Shown: positions 17,888 to 27,908, counted from the stretch's first letter. The stretch: 64,000 nucleotides of DNA from an uncultured Bacteroidales bacterium (GCA_934700615.1 CAKUXR010000002.1:62001-126000); one strand, 5' to 3'. Numbers and translations are program-made. The notes: generated by a model from the sequence alone, not told the origin.

Positions 17888-18706
17888 ATGAATACTAACG
17901 GAAATATATATACAGTCATCTATACGACAGTAGTCGTTGTGGTGGTAGCTGCGGTTCTTGCGTTCGTCTCAGAGACACTCAAACCGAAGCAGGAGGCCAA
18001 CGTCAAGGCCGATGCCATCAGCCAGATGCTCACAGCCAGCAAGTTCTATGAGAAGAGCGAGCTCGACGCAATGAGCAACGAGCAGAAAATCGACGCATAC
18101 AAAGCTGTCGCAAAGTCTTCTGTACTTGTCAATGCTGAAGGTCAGGAGTGCGGAACACTTGATCTTTCAAAGCAGGAAATCTACACTACCGGTCAGCTTA
18201 AAGCACAGGACAACCTCATCAAGAAAGGTTCAGCAGATTTCAAACTGCCTGTTTTCGTATTCGAGAAAGACGGACAGAATGTAACTGTAATCCCTTGCTA
18301 TGGTGCAGGTCTTTGGGGTCCGATCTGGGGCTATATCGCTCTCAATGAGGATCTTCAGACAATCCGCGGCGCATATTTCGACCACGCCAGCGAGACTCCT
18401 GGTCTCGGTGCCAAGATTAAGGACGATCCTTCCTTCAGAGCAGAATTCGAAGGAAAGAAAGTTGATTTCGAGGACGCAGAGGCATTCCAGGTCGTGAAAG
18501 GTGGCGCAGGTGAGAAAGCCAATGCTGTCGATGCAATCTCAGGAGCTTCCATCACAAGTAAGGCTCTCGGCGTTTCCATCAACAACTGGCTTCAGGCATA
18601 CAAACCATTCCTCAAAGCTGCCGCTTCCAACGTAGCACAGCCGGAGGAGGAGAATGCAGCCGATTCCCTCAGCGTTTCAGCTGATTCACTTGCAATCGCC
18701 AAATAA
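17888..18706 (+). CDS. nqrC: Na+-translocating NADH-quinone reductase subunit C
   Basis: A 272-aa protein with one N-terminal membrane helix (about 8-28) and a periplasmic FMN-binding domain. The flavinylation motif reads DAISGASITS, with Ser 221 where most NqrC proteins have Thr (SGAT). ApbE-type flavin transferases attach FMN through this hydroxyl; Ser also has one, so function is plausible but unusual. The C-terminal tail after residue 250 is acidic and Ser-rich. AGGAGGAAATAAA follows the stop and provides the Shine-Dalgarno for nqrD. Confidence 0.96.
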   Translation: MNTNGNIYTVIYTTVVVVVVAAVLAFVSETLKPKQEANVKADAISQMLTASKFYEKSELDAMSNEQKIDAYKAVAKSSVLVNAEGQECGTLDLSKQEIYTTGQLKAQDNLIKKGSADFKLPVFVFEKDGQNVTVIPCYGAGLWGPIWGYIALNEDLQTIRGAYFDHASETPGLGAKIKDDPSFRAEFEGKKVDFEDAEAFQVVKGGAGEKANAVDAISGASITSKALGVSINNWLQAYKPFLKAAASNVAQPEEENAADSLSVSADSLAIAK

Positions 18707-18721
18707 TGAGGAGGAAATAAA

Positions 18722-19342
18722 ATGAATGCAAAACTTAAAGAAACAATATTGAACCCGATTCTCAAGGGCAACCCTATCACTGTCCTCGTACTCGGTATCT
18801 GTTCCTCATTGGCTGTGACCGTACAGATGAAGGGAGCCTTCGTAATGGGTCTTTCAGTAATCGTCGTTACAGCACTTTCAAACTTCGTAGTATCTCTGAT
18901 GAGGAATTCAATTCCTAACAGAGTTCGTATCATCGTCCAGCTCGTAGTTGTGTCGCTTATGGTTATCCTCGTGGACCAGTTCCTCAAGGCATACGCATAC
19001 AGCATTGAGACCCAGCTCTCTGTCTATGTGGGACTTATCATCACGAACTGTATCGTAATGGGTCGTATCGAGGCTTTCGGTCTCGGCAACAAACCGATTC
19101 CGTCACTTCTCGACGGTCTCGCAAACGGCGCCGGATATGCCATGATTCTTCTCATTGTCGCATTCTTCCGCGAACTGCTCGGTTCTGGAACCCTCTTCGG
19201 ATTCCGGGTAATCCCGCAGTGCTTCTACGATGCAGGTTATATGAACAACGGACTTGTGATTCTTCCTCCTGTAGCACTCATCCTGCTCGGATGTATCGTA
19301 TGGGTACAGAGAAGCATCCAGAAAGATCTTCAGGAGAAATAA
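18722..19342 (+). CDS. nqrD: Na+-translocating NADH-quinone reductase subunit D
   Basis: An integral membrane subunit of 206 aa with six predicted helices, paralogous to NqrE in inverted topology. The two together hold an intramembrane Fe-S centre with Cys from each subunit; NqrD shows candidate Cys in VLGICSS and IITNCIVMG. The start is preceded by GAGGAGGAAATAAA. It matches RnfE/NqrD in length and sequence. Confidence 0.97.
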   Translation: MNAKLKETILNPILKGNPITVLVLGICSSLAVTVQMKGAFVMGLSVIVVTALSNFVVSLMRNSIPNRVRIIVQLVVVSLMVILVDQFLKAYAYSIETQLSVYVGLIITNCIVMGRIEAFGLGNKPIPSLLDGLANGAGYAMILLIVAFFRELLGSGTLFGFRVIPQCFYDAGYMNNGLVILPPVALILLGCIVWVQRSIQKDLQEK

Positions 19343-19361
19343 CAACTAACACGCAAGTAAT

Positions 19362-19976
19362 ATGGAATATATAAGCTTATTCGTAAAGTCAATTTTCGTT
19401 GACAATATGATTTTTGCATACTTCCTCGGTATGTGTTCATACCTGGCAGTATCGAAAAACGTGAAGACAGCTTCCGGACTTGGTGCGGCTGTTATCTTTG
19501 TGCTTCTGGTCACATTGCCTATCAACTACCTCCTGAACACATACGTGCTCAGCCCGGGTGCATTGAGCTGGATCAGTCCGAGCCTCGCAAGCGTTGACCT
19601 CAGCTTCTTGAGTTTCATCACATTCATCGCTGTCATTGCCGCTATCGTTCAGCTTGTCGAGATGGTTGTCGAGAAATTCGCACCGACTCTCTACTCTGAA
19701 CTCGGTATCTTCCTGCCTCTTATCGCAGTGAACTGCGCAATCCTCGGTGGTGCGCTCTTCATGCAGCAGAAGGATTTCGTCAATGTCGGTGAAGCAACTG
19801 TTTATGCTCTCGGTTCAGGTATCGGCTGGTACCTCGCTATCGTGACATTGGCCGCAATCAGAGAGAAGATGTCATACTCCAATGTGCCTGCACCTTTGAA
19901 GGGTATCGGTATCACATTCATTACCGTAGGTCTTATGGCCATGGCATTTATGACATTCATGGGTATTTCACTTTAA
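19362..19976 (+). CDS. nqrE: Na+-translocating NADH-quinone reductase subunit E
   Basis: An integral membrane subunit of 204 aa and the inverted-topology partner of NqrD. It has six helices, with conserved Cys in FLGMCSYLAVSK and AVNCAILGGALF. It is located directly before nqrF, with 15 bases between. Confidence 0.97.
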   Translation: MEYISLFVKSIFVDNMIFAYFLGMCSYLAVSKNVKTASGLGAAVIFVLLVTLPINYLLNTYVLSPGALSWISPSLASVDLSFLSFITFIAVIAAIVQLVEMVVEKFAPTLYSELGIFLPLIAVNCAILGGALFMQQKDFVNVGEATVYALGSGIGWYLAIVTLAAIREKMSYSNVPAPLKGIGITFITVGLMAMAFMTFMGISL

Positions 19977-19991
19977 TAGGAGACTTGAGAA

Positions 19992-21272
19992 ATGAATGAA
20001 ATTACTCTTACAATTATAGCCTCTGCAGCAACTATCACAATAGTTACGCTTATTCTGGTAGTCCTGCTGCTCTGGGTAAAGACAAAACTTACCCCTAGCG
20101 GTACAGTCAAGATCGACATCAACGGAGGAAACAAAATCCTCGACGTGGCTCCGGGCAACTCCCTCATGGGAGCACTCGCTGAAGAGAAGATTTTCCTTCC
20201 TTCTGCCTGCGGCGGTAAAGCAAACTGCGGACAGTGCAAAGTCAGAGTTCTCGAGGGTGGCGGAAATATCCTCCCGACCGAAACAGGATTCTTCAACAGA
20301 AAGCAGATCAAAGACAACTGGAGACTCGGTTGCCAGGTCAAGGTTAAAGAGAACCTCAAGATCGAAGTTCCTGAGTCCGTACTCAGCGTCAAGAAAGTTG
20401 AATGCGAGGTCATTTCCAACCACAACGTTGCAACCTTCATCAAAGAGTTCACAGTCAAACTTCCTGCTGGTGTGCATCTCGACTTCAAGTCAGGTGAGTA
20501 TATCCAGATTGATATCCCTCAGGGAACATTCAATTTCAGTGACATTGACGTAGATCCTGAGTACAGGGCAGACTGGGAGCACTTCAAGTTCTTCGACCTC
20601 AAGTGCATGAACCCTGAGCCTACAATGAGAGCTTACTCTATGGCCTCTTACCCTGCTGAGGGCGATATCATCAAACTTAACGTCCGTATCGCAACCCCTC
20701 CATTTGACAGGACAGCGCCTAAGGGCAGCAACAAGCTTCTGCCTGTAAACCCTGGTATCGGTTCTTCTTACATCTATACTCGTCACCCTGGTGACAAGGT
20801 AATGATTTCAGGACCGTTCGGTGACTTCCTTCTTCCTAAGGATGATCCGGATTCACAGGAATACATCTTTGTCGGTGGCGGTGCAGGTATGGCTCCTCTC
20901 AGAAGCCACATAATGCATCTGTTCAAGACACTCAAGACCAAGAAGCAGGTCAACTTCTTCTATGGTGCACGTAGCTTGAAAGAAGCATTCTACCTCGAGG
21001 ATTATGCTGAAATCGAGAAAGAGTTCCCTAACTTCCACTTCCACCTCGCTCTCGACCGTCCGGATCCTGTAGCTGATGCAGCCGGAGTGAAGTATGTAGC
21101 CGGATTCGTTCACAACGTAATGTACGAGACATACCTTAAGGAGCACGATACTCCAGAGGATATCAAGTACTTCATGTGCGGTCCTCCTATGATGGTCAAG
21201 TCTGTCAACACATTGCTTGACAATCTCGGAGTTCCACCAGAGAACGTTCTCTACGACAACTTCGGAGGTTAA
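19992..21272 (+). CDS. nqrF: Na+-translocating NADH-quinone reductase subunit F
   Basis: The NADH-oxidising entry subunit, 426 aa. An N-terminal membrane helix (about 5-28) is followed by a plant-type [2Fe-2S] domain with Cys 73, 79, 82 and 114 (SACGGKANCGQC ... RLGC). Then come an FAD domain with RAYSMASYP and an NAD domain with GGGAGMAPLRSH and CGPPMM. It accepts a hydride from NADH and passes electrons through FAD to the Fe-S centre. It is the last gene of the operon and is followed by a strong terminator. Confidence 0.97.
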   Translation: MNEITLTIIASAATITIVTLILVVLLLWVKTKLTPSGTVKIDINGGNKILDVAPGNSLMGALAEEKIFLPSACGGKANCGQCKVRVLEGGGNILPTETGFFNRKQIKDNWRLGCQVKVKENLKIEVPESVLSVKKVECEVISNHNVATFIKEFTVKLPAGVHLDFKSGEYIQIDIPQGTFNFSDIDVDPEYRADWEHFKFFDLKCMNPEPTMRAYSMASYPAEGDIIKLNVRIATPPFDRTAPKGSNKLLPVNPGIGSSYIYTRHPGDKVMISGPFGDFLLPKDDPDSQEYIFVGGGAGMAPLRSHIMHLFKTLKTKKQVNFFYGARSLKEAFYLEDYAEIEKEFPNFHFHLALDRPDPVADAAGVKYVAGFVHNVMYETYLKEHDTPEDIKYFMCGPPMMVKSVNTLLDNLGVPPENVLYDNFGG

Positions 21273-21290
21273 TCCTTCACTTTAATCATA

Positions 21291-21327
21291 AAACCCGTTT
21301 GGATGCATGTCCAGACGGGTTTTTTAT
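21291..21327 (+). terminator. Terminator of the nqr operon
   Basis: A 12-bp stem (21292-21303 with 21310-21321, one G-T pair) and a six-base loop are followed by TTTTTT. It lies 20 bases after the nqrF stop. Confidence 0.92.
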
Positions 21328-21446
21328 TTGATTATATGTTCTTAAACCACCTCCCGACAGTTTTTTTTAATTTTCCGGCAATTTAAGAATCATAAAAACA
21401 TGCACTTAATAAGCCACTTTTCCGAGATTTGACGAAAAGGTCAGAA

Positions 21447-21454
21447 TATATTTG
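21447..21454 (+). promoter_or_regulatory. Promoter -7 box of the fimbrial cluster
   Basis: TATATTTG is an exact match to TAnnTTTG, 20 bases before the first ATG of the cluster at 21475, leaving a very short leader. A TTTG at 21428-21431 is only 15 bases upstream, shorter than the usual 19, so the -33 box is uncertain. Confidence 0.5.
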
Positions 21455-21474
21455 CAGCAACAAAATAACTGCAA

Positions 21475-22575
21475 ATGACACGATTCACAGACAACTGGAC
21501 AAGCCGGCAAACAATTCAGCCTAGCTTAACAACATCTAATCATCACACGGCCGTTCTGACCGTAGCCTTGCTTTTACTATCATCCCTGCCGGTGTTCATT
21601 TCGTGTATCATTGACGACAGTTATTATCATAATGAAGAGGGATCCGGTGCCCCGAAAACTGTTAAGACAATTCTGACCTTTACGCCTGAGACGGGTACGA
21701 TGGCAGACGGGACACTGGATATCTTCTTCTTTAATAATGACAGACTCAGAAAACTCGATTCATATCAGAGGACACAGATTCATAAGAGCAATATCATAGA
21801 AGCGGCATCAAGAGAAGGCGACAAGATTATTGTGGTCATCGCGAATTCCCACATAAAAGAGGAGGACTGCGAAAACATATATGACTATGCAGACTTGTCC
21901 GGATTATATGCCGAGCTGAAAGATGAGCGATCCGACTACCCTATCCTGTGCGCGGAAACCACAGTAAATGCCGGACATGAAAGAAGATGCGCCATAACTC
22001 TGGAGCCGCTCATGGCACAGGTCAAAATCAACAGCATCAGCTGTGATTTTTTCAACAAGCCTTACTCGGATGCCGAACTGACGGATGTCAAGATATATCT
22101 TACAAATATCTGCAGCCGTTATCCAATAGCAGGACAGCAGCCGTCAGTCCCGGAAAGCATCATCGACTATGGAAAATTCGAGCCTGAAGATACGTCCGGA
22201 TTCATTGACAGGCACCTGTTCTATCAGAGACTGGACAGTCCACTCAATGCATCCGTCATATATCCTGAGATTATGCTCTACTGCTACCAGAACATAGTGG
22301 AAGAGGAGGCTCTGGGATCTCCTTTCACAAGGCTTGTGATCGAAGGGACTCTGAACGGCGAAACCACATATTATCCTATCAATGTCAACAGAGGTGTCTG
22401 GAGCAGTCCGGACGGCAAAGCCGGAGTCTCAAGAAATGGCTGCTATGTATATGACATAACCATATCCCAGCGTGGAGTTCCCTCCCCTGACACTCCAATA
22501 GAGCCGGGAACAGTCACGTGCAACTTCAGCATAACACCTTGGCAGGAACAAGATAAAAGAAACGTAACCTTCTGA
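21475..22575 (+). CDS. FimB/Mfa2-like fimbrial anchor lipoprotein
   Basis: A 366-aa protein resembling the FimB/Mfa2 anchor of Bacteroidales type V fimbriae. The N-terminus has a hydrophobic stretch (about 25-43) ending VFISC, a lipobox, after an unusually long, polar 24-residue leader. The body shows the fimbrillin-type pattern: LDIFFFNND (about 80), then EAASREGDKIIVVIANS, and a middle MAQVKINSI. Such proteins anchor the pilus base or limit its length. It is the first of five same-strand genes separated by 6-13 bases. The assignment is by pattern; sequence identity in this superfamily is low. Confidence 0.65.
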   Translation: MTRFTDNWTSRQTIQPSLTTSNHHTAVLTVALLLLSSLPVFISCIIDDSYYHNEEGSGAPKTVKTILTFTPETGTMADGTLDIFFFNNDRLRKLDSYQRTQIHKSNIIEAASREGDKIIVVIANSHIKEEDCENIYDYADLSGLYAELKDERSDYPILCAETTVNAGHERRCAITLEPLMAQVKINSISCDFFNKPYSDAELTDVKIYLTNICSRYPIAGQQPSVPESIIDYGKFEPEDTSGFIDRHLFYQRLDSPLNASVIYPEIMLYCYQNIVEEEALGSPFTRLVIEGTLNGETTYYPINVNRGVWSSPDGKAGVSRNGCYVYDITISQRGVPSPDTPIEPGTVTCNFSITPWQEQDKRNVTF

Positions 22576-22585
22576 TTATAAGACA

Positions 22586-23881
22586 ATGCCACACAACACT
22601 TACAAATTGACGACAGCAATCATCATGTCGATACTCGTGTCATGTTCCAGGGATACTTCATCATACGACATGGCAGAGGCAATGCTGACATTAAACACAG
22701 GTACAATGTCAGTCACGCGCACCACGGATCCGGACGAGGAAAGGATTACTGACCTGAACATCTTCATATTCGACGAAAACGGAAGCCTGGAACGCCATGT
22801 GTTTCTCGGCAGGAATTCACTTCCTTCCACGAAAAACGGCATTGAATACAGATTCACCTGGCTTCGCGGCAAAAAGTGTCAAGTCTATGCATGTTCCAAC
22901 TTCGGATTCGACATTGTGGGCATCAGCTCGACGGAAGACCTGAAAGAATACAGATATCATCTTTCTTACCCGGATGAATACAGCCGTGGCGTACCGATGT
23001 GCGGGAAAAGCGACATTACTGTAATTGACAATAACAATAGCGTCATCAATGTCAAGATGGAGAGGCTGATGGCCAAGATTTCCCTGTCGATAGACCGCAG
23101 GAAACTGAACAAGAACATCAGTTTCAATGTCAGGAGCGTGAGAATCGGCGGCTGTCCCAAATCTGCGGCATTGTTCTCACCGAGCGCGGCAGAAGGAAGC
23201 AATGACGTATTCAGCAACGGCTATATGAAGAGTTACAGCGATGCCGACGACCTCAACATTGATGAAAAGACAGGTATAAGCAGAGAAGTCAATGTCTATA
23301 TGCTTGAAAACAGGCAGGGCAATCTGCTTCCAGATGCAAAGACAGAAAAGGACAAGATTCTGGATTCATCAGATGCCCTGTCCGAAGTATGCTCCTACAT
23401 TGAGTTGAAAGCCGAGTACAAGTCAGACTCTCTGTTCACGGGACCGGAAGAATATCTCATCTACAGGTTCTACCTGGGTGATGCCCCTTCAAACTTCGAT
23501 GTAGTAAGAAACTGTCACTACCACATTACTGTTGTTCCGAGCGGGTCAGGAATTGAGGAGGACAGCTGGAGAATCGACAAATCCAATCTGTACAGATACG
23601 GAAAAACTGCCATCACAGTCCATCCGGCAAAATATCTGGAAGGAAAGGTAGGTGAAGACCTCCATATATGGGCTGAAGTAAATCCGGAAGGCGCAAGGAT
23701 GGAGTTCGGCAAAGAAGAACTCGAATACGACAAAAGCCGTGGCATATACGACTATTCCATGGACAAGGACAATCACGGAGTCACGCTGCACCTGAAAAGT
23801 CCTGGAAGCGGAATTGTCTATATCGAAGCCGGTGCACCTGCCGATGCTGCGGAAATGGTTGCAATAACTGTCAATCCCTGA
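22586..23881 (+). CDS. Fimbrial-type lipoprotein (DUF4906-like)
   Basis: A 431-aa lipoprotein. The signal peptide ends at VSC (Cys 20) in SILVSCSRD. The region RITDLNIFIFDENGSLERHV resembles the fimbrial DUF4906/Mfa2 beta-sandwich. KVERLMAKISLSIDR-like sequence in the middle is the usual second-strand motif (residues about 155-170: VKMERLMAKISL). The C-terminal 90 residues look like a small Ig-like domain (DLHIWAEVNPEGARM). Probably a minor fimbrial or tip subunit, judged from its neighbours. Confidence 0.6.
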   Translation: MPHNTYKLTTAIIMSILVSCSRDTSSYDMAEAMLTLNTGTMSVTRTTDPDEERITDLNIFIFDENGSLERHVFLGRNSLPSTKNGIEYRFTWLRGKKCQVYACSNFGFDIVGISSTEDLKEYRYHLSYPDEYSRGVPMCGKSDITVIDNNNSVINVKMERLMAKISLSIDRRKLNKNISFNVRSVRIGGCPKSAALFSPSAAEGSNDVFSNGYMKSYSDADDLNIDEKTGISREVNVYMLENRQGNLLPDAKTEKDKILDSSDALSEVCSYIELKAEYKSDSLFTGPEEYLIYRFYLGDAPSNFDVVRNCHYHITVVPSGSGIEEDSWRIDKSNLYRYGKTAITVHPAKYLEGKVGEDLHIWAEVNPEGARMEFGKEELEYDKSRGIYDYSMDKDNHGVTLHLKSPGSGIVYIEAGAPADAAEMVAITVNP

Positions 23882-23887
23882 ACACTT

Positions 23888-24820
23888 ATGAACAGATATA
23901 TTTCAATTCTGCTGGCAGGACTGGCAGTTGCCAGTTCTACTGCGTGTCATGAGATAACGGAAGACAAGCGCACTGAAAGTCCTCTCAGACCGGAAATAAT
24001 AGCCACCAAGGCCGATTATACCGCTAATTTCTGTGAGAGTTTTTCATTGTCCGCTTATCTTGTCGAGCCCGATAAGGAACCTGTCACGGATTATCTCTGG
24101 AACATGAAAATGACATTGACAGGAAACAAATGGGTCGGCGAGTATCCGGTCTTCTGGATGGATAGACAGGAGATTGAATTCTATGCAGTCAGCCCTTATT
24201 TCAGAGAACAGGACAGCAGCCGCGGCATTCGTCCCGGGACTCCCGGAACCAGTCCATTATTGTATTATGACACTCCAGAAAGCACTGTGTTCCAGACAGA
24301 TATACTTGCCGGCATTGACAGGCGCTCTTCAGGCGTGGTCCAGTTGGAGTTCAACCATATAACATCGTGTGTCAGGTTCGCCGTAGGAAGCAATTTCGAA
24401 GAAGGAGCCAAGGTAAAGTCTATAACAATCTCCGGAATTGCCGGTTCCGGAACATACCATCTCGACAAAGGGACATGGGAGACCGGAGACCGGAAATACT
24501 CTGTATATGACAATGATATAGGCTTCACAATGAAAAACGGAATGGGCAGGGGGACCATCATTTCTGAGCGGTATTTCTATCTGCCCGCCCAGAACTTTAC
24601 GCAAGATGGTGACGCAGTCATACATGTCAGCATTGATGAAGACGAGTTCATCACGGATGGCGAGATTCCGCTGAACGGAACCACATGGGAGCCGGGAAAG
24701 ATATACACATTTTATCTGAATTATTACGGAGGGCGTTTCTCCGCTACAGACACGGAAACACTTTTCAAGGCAGGTCATTATGAAATCGATGACTCTGACG
24801 AGATAGAGGGAGAAATTTAG
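23888..24820 (+). CDS. Fimbrillin family lipoprotein
   Basis: A 310-aa lipoprotein with signal peptide and Cys about 20 (STACHEI). It has the fimbrillin/Mfa1-like layout: a short N-terminal strand with TKADY, FWMDRQEIEFYAVSPYF in the first domain, VQLEFNHITSCVRFAVG as the central conserved strand, and a C-terminal TWEPGKIYTFYLNYYGG typical of fimbrillin family proteins. It is a likely structural or accessory subunit secreted as a lipoprotein and assembled by donor-strand exchange after protease cleavage (family knowledge). It starts 7 bases after the previous stop. Confidence 0.7.
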   Translation: MNRYISILLAGLAVASSTACHEITEDKRTESPLRPEIIATKADYTANFCESFSLSAYLVEPDKEPVTDYLWNMKMTLTGNKWVGEYPVFWMDRQEIEFYAVSPYFREQDSSRGIRPGTPGTSPLLYYDTPESTVFQTDILAGIDRRSSGVVQLEFNHITSCVRFAVGSNFEEGAKVKSITISGIAGSGTYHLDKGTWETGDRKYSVYDNDIGFTMKNGMGRGTIISERYFYLPAQNFTQDGDAVIHVSIDEDEFITDGEIPLNGTTWEPGKIYTFYLNYYGGRFSATDTETLFKAGHYEIDDSDEIEGEI

Positions 24821-24833
24821 AAAGACAAGTGAT

Positions 24834-27800
24834 ATGAAATCGAAATTGACATTGATAAGCGCTGCCGCCGCTGTTGTACAATTGGCGTCATGCAATGGAA
24901 ATCCTCTTGAGGATATTGACTACAATGACCCTGTTTTTCACGCTCTGACTGAGACGGAATCAGGGACAAAGACTATGCTCGGAAAAGAAGACAATGCAGG
25001 GAATGTCCCGATAATGTGGTCATCCGGGGACGAAATCATAGTGACCGGTGACAGCAGGGAGAAAGCATGTTCATACTATAAGACAGCTGACAAGAACACA
25101 TCTGCAGCTGAATTCAGATATGACAGGAGCAAAAACGGGAACCGGAGGACTCTCAAGAAAGACAAATGGTATGCCTTCTATCCGTCATCCTCATATTCAT
25201 TCTCCGGAGAAGAACATATCATGGAACTGCCCCAGAAGCAGACATATTCACCTGACAACATAGGAGAGGGAGCCATGCCGATGTATGCCGTGTCCGATGA
25301 CGACAATCTGAGTTTCCGGAACCTCTGCGGAATATTGCGAATCAGATTGAACTCTCTGAAAAACAGATTAAGTATCAGCAGGATAAAGATTGCATCCGAC
25401 AAGAACCTGAGCGGTAAAATAATACGGTACTCGGCCCAGGATGGAATCGGATATCTGACAAGTGAAGGGAGCAGCAAGGCTAGCGCGTGGCTGGAGTGCC
25501 CCAAAAACGTAGTCCTATTCTCCGATCCTGCTGATTTTTACATAGTTATGCCTCCAGGAAGCCACTCCAGGTTCAAAATACAGTTGTGTGGCAGCAACGG
25601 TGTGAATTTCATATATGCCACGCCGAAACCGATAATAATCGAACGGTCAGGAATCACCACTCTGGATTTGGACCTGTCGAAATTCATATGCACAGGCACT
25701 GATGATATAATTGCCGGCAAGGACAACAGCGCCCTCACGGGACTGGAATACTCTTTTACAGGAGGTGATGAAGACATCTTTCTTTTTAAAGATGGCGAGA
25801 AGGGTAACATTGATCTCACCAGCATGATCAGCGAGAATTATGAGAATGGTGACTCCGTAACCAAAGGAGTGGCCTGGCATAGTGAATTCAGCACAGACGG
25901 AGGAAAGACATGGAGCAGGGCACTGCCTGACATGTTCTCTTCATTTACGCTTTCCGGAAATGGCGATAAAGAGCACGATATCATTTCATACGAAGTGACG
26001 CAGTCTCCTGATGACAGGGAATGCAAAGTAAGACTGGTGCAGGAAATGAGCGGAAAGAGCAAGGAATTCTCTGTCAGACAACTGTCCAGCGCCATCATCG
26101 TAGAGGTGGAGACCAAATCGGAAAATGAACTTCTGACCATATTCCACAGACACGGCAACAATATTGAGACCGCATATTACGATGACGGGACGTCCACGTC
26201 TTTTAAGCCGTCCACTTATGAAGAAGGCATAACCCACAAATACAAAGACATCGGCATCCACAGAGTTATCCTGAAAGTCAGAAAAGGTATACCGGCTCTG
26301 GAGAATCTTTTCCTCAAGGACTTTTATGTCAGGTCGCCTTACAGAATCCACTCCGTGGATATCAGCCATGTCGATTTTACGGAAATAACCAGCCTGAAGA
26401 AATTGTTTGACAACTGCGTCAAGGTCTCGAAAATCATACTCCCAGCACCGGGGACAAAGACACCGGTACTCAAGAACATTTCAGGTCTGTTCTTCAACTG
26501 CCAGTCATTGAAAACAGCCGACTTGAGATGGATTGACAGCAAAGTACTTGAGGATATCTCGGATTTATTCAAGTATTGCTATTCTCTGGAATCAGTTGAC
26601 CTGAGTTCAATATTCACTGACCATGTAACAAACATGGCGAACACGTTCTACTACTGCCGTAGTCTTAAAGAACTGGATGTGAGACATTTCAAGACATCGA
26701 ACGTCACTGATTTCACAGGCATGTTCAGTTTATGCACAGGACTGACCGCCCTTGATGTCACCGGCTTTGACACCTCAAATGCCACCTCTATGACTACCAT
26801 GTTCAGGAATTGTTCATCCCTCAAGACTCTTGACGTCTCAGGATTCAACACTTCAAAGAACAGAAGTTTCGGCGACACGTTCAGCGGATGCGAATCGCTC
26901 GAAGAACTAGATGTCTCAGGATTTGACACAAGAAGCGCCAAATATTTCAATGGGACATTCCAAGGATGCCGGAAACTCAAGAAACTGGACGTAAGCGGAT
27001 TTGACATGTCTGAGGCGGTCAATACGTCAGACATGTTCAATTATTGTTCATCTGTCACCGAACTCGACGTCTCAGGCTTCAGGACAAGTTCCCTGGAAGA
27101 CATGAGCTACATGTTTTCGTCCATCAATGTTCCGCATCTGGATCTGTCAAAATTCGACTTTTCCTGTGCGACCAATATGAGAGGGATGTTCTCTTACTGC
27201 AAAACGGACTCGCTCGTATTGTCCGGGATTCATGCACCGAATCTCACCAATGCGTACATGCTGTTCTTTCAGACCAATACAAAAAGCATCACGATAAAAG
27301 ACCTGGAATGCCACGAAGGATGCAGTTTCAGCAATATGTTCAACCAAAGTACTGCGGAAAAAATAACATTGACAAACTTCAATGGTGCAAATGGATCTGA
27401 TATGAGCTACATGTTCAACTCCTGCCGCCATCTGAAGAGACTCATTCTGGACAATTTTTCCACAGACAATGTCCAGAACATGAATCACATGTTTACGGCC
27501 TGCTACATACTGGAGGACCTCGACTTGTCCATGTTCAAGACATCAAATGTCACAAATTTCAACTGTATGTTCCAGGGCTGCAGGGCACTTACGTCAATGG
27601 ACCTGTCATCTTTCGACACGTCTAACGGAAAGGAATTCTACAGCATGTTTGAAGACTGCACAGGGGTTTCCGAACTGGATGTCAGCAATTTCCGCTTCAG
27701 CAGTGCGACGGACATGAGCAATCTGTTTGCAAAAAACTACAATCTGCGTTCTATCCGCATGGACATGAGAGGCATTCCGGAAAACTGTACACTAACCAAG

Positions 27801-27908
27801 GTTGTGTATGGTGTAATGACTGTCGGAACCATGTTCTGCAAGGACAACGTACAGGATTCGAGAATAACTGAGTCCCTTCCAAAAGACTGGACCATCTCAT
27901 CATTTTAA
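24834..27908 (+). CDS. Fimbrillin-like domain fused to BspA/DUF285 leucine-rich repeats
   Basis: A 1024-aa lipoprotein; Cys about 20 in LASCNGN. Residues about 35-290 are a fimbrillin-like domain (PIMWSSGDEIIVTGD, then KWYAFYPSS). Residues about 300-415 form a beta domain that is also found in the next gene. Residues about 420-990 contain some twenty imperfect repeats of about 24 aa, such as LKTLDVSGFNTSK and MSYMFSSC, the BspA-like DUF285 type with recurring MFxxC and LDVSxFxTS. BspA repeats in oral and gut Bacteroidales mediate binding to host proteins or to other bacteria. The fusion suggests a fimbria-associated adhesin. It is unlikely to be cytoplasmic. Confidence 0.8.
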   Translation: MKSKLTLISAAAAVVQLASCNGNPLEDIDYNDPVFHALTETESGTKTMLGKEDNAGNVPIMWSSGDEIIVTGDSREKACSYYKTADKNTSAAEFRYDRSKNGNRRTLKKDKWYAFYPSSSYSFSGEEHIMELPQKQTYSPDNIGEGAMPMYAVSDDDNLSFRNLCGILRIRLNSLKNRLSISRIKIASDKNLSGKIIRYSAQDGIGYLTSEGSSKASAWLECPKNVVLFSDPADFYIVMPPGSHSRFKIQLCGSNGVNFIYATPKPIIIERSGITTLDLDLSKFICTGTDDIIAGKDNSALTGLEYSFTGGDEDIFLFKDGEKGNIDLTSMISENYENGDSVTKGVAWHSEFSTDGGKTWSRALPDMFSSFTLSGNGDKEHDIISYEVTQSPDDRECKVRLVQEMSGKSKEFSVRQLSSAIIVEVETKSENELLTIFHRHGNNIETAYYDDGTSTSFKPSTYEEGITHKYKDIGIHRVILKVRKGIPALENLFLKDFYVRSPYRIHSVDISHVDFTEITSLKKLFDNCVKVSKIILPAPGTKTPVLKNISGLFFNCQSLKTADLRWIDSKVLEDISDLFKYCYSLESVDLSSIFTDHVTNMANTFYYCRSLKELDVRHFKTSNVTDFTGMFSLCTGLTALDVTGFDTSNATSMTTMFRNCSSLKTLDVSGFNTSKNRSFGDTFSGCESLEELDVSGFDTRSAKYFNGTFQGCRKLKKLDVSGFDMSEAVNTSDMFNYCSSVTELDVSGFRTSSLEDMSYMFSSINVPHLDLSKFDFSCATNMRGMFSYCKTDSLVLSGIHAPNLTNAYMLFFQTNTKSITIKDLECHEGCSFSNMFNQSTAEKITLTNFNGANGSDMSYMFNSCRHLKRLILDNFSTDNVQNMNHMFTACYILEDLDLSMFKTSNVTNFNCMFQGCRALTSMDLSSFDTSNGKEFYSMFEDCTGVSELDVSNFRFSSATDMSNLFAKNYNLRSIRMDMRGIPENCTLTKVVYGVMTVGTMFCKDNVQDSRITESLPKDWTISSF

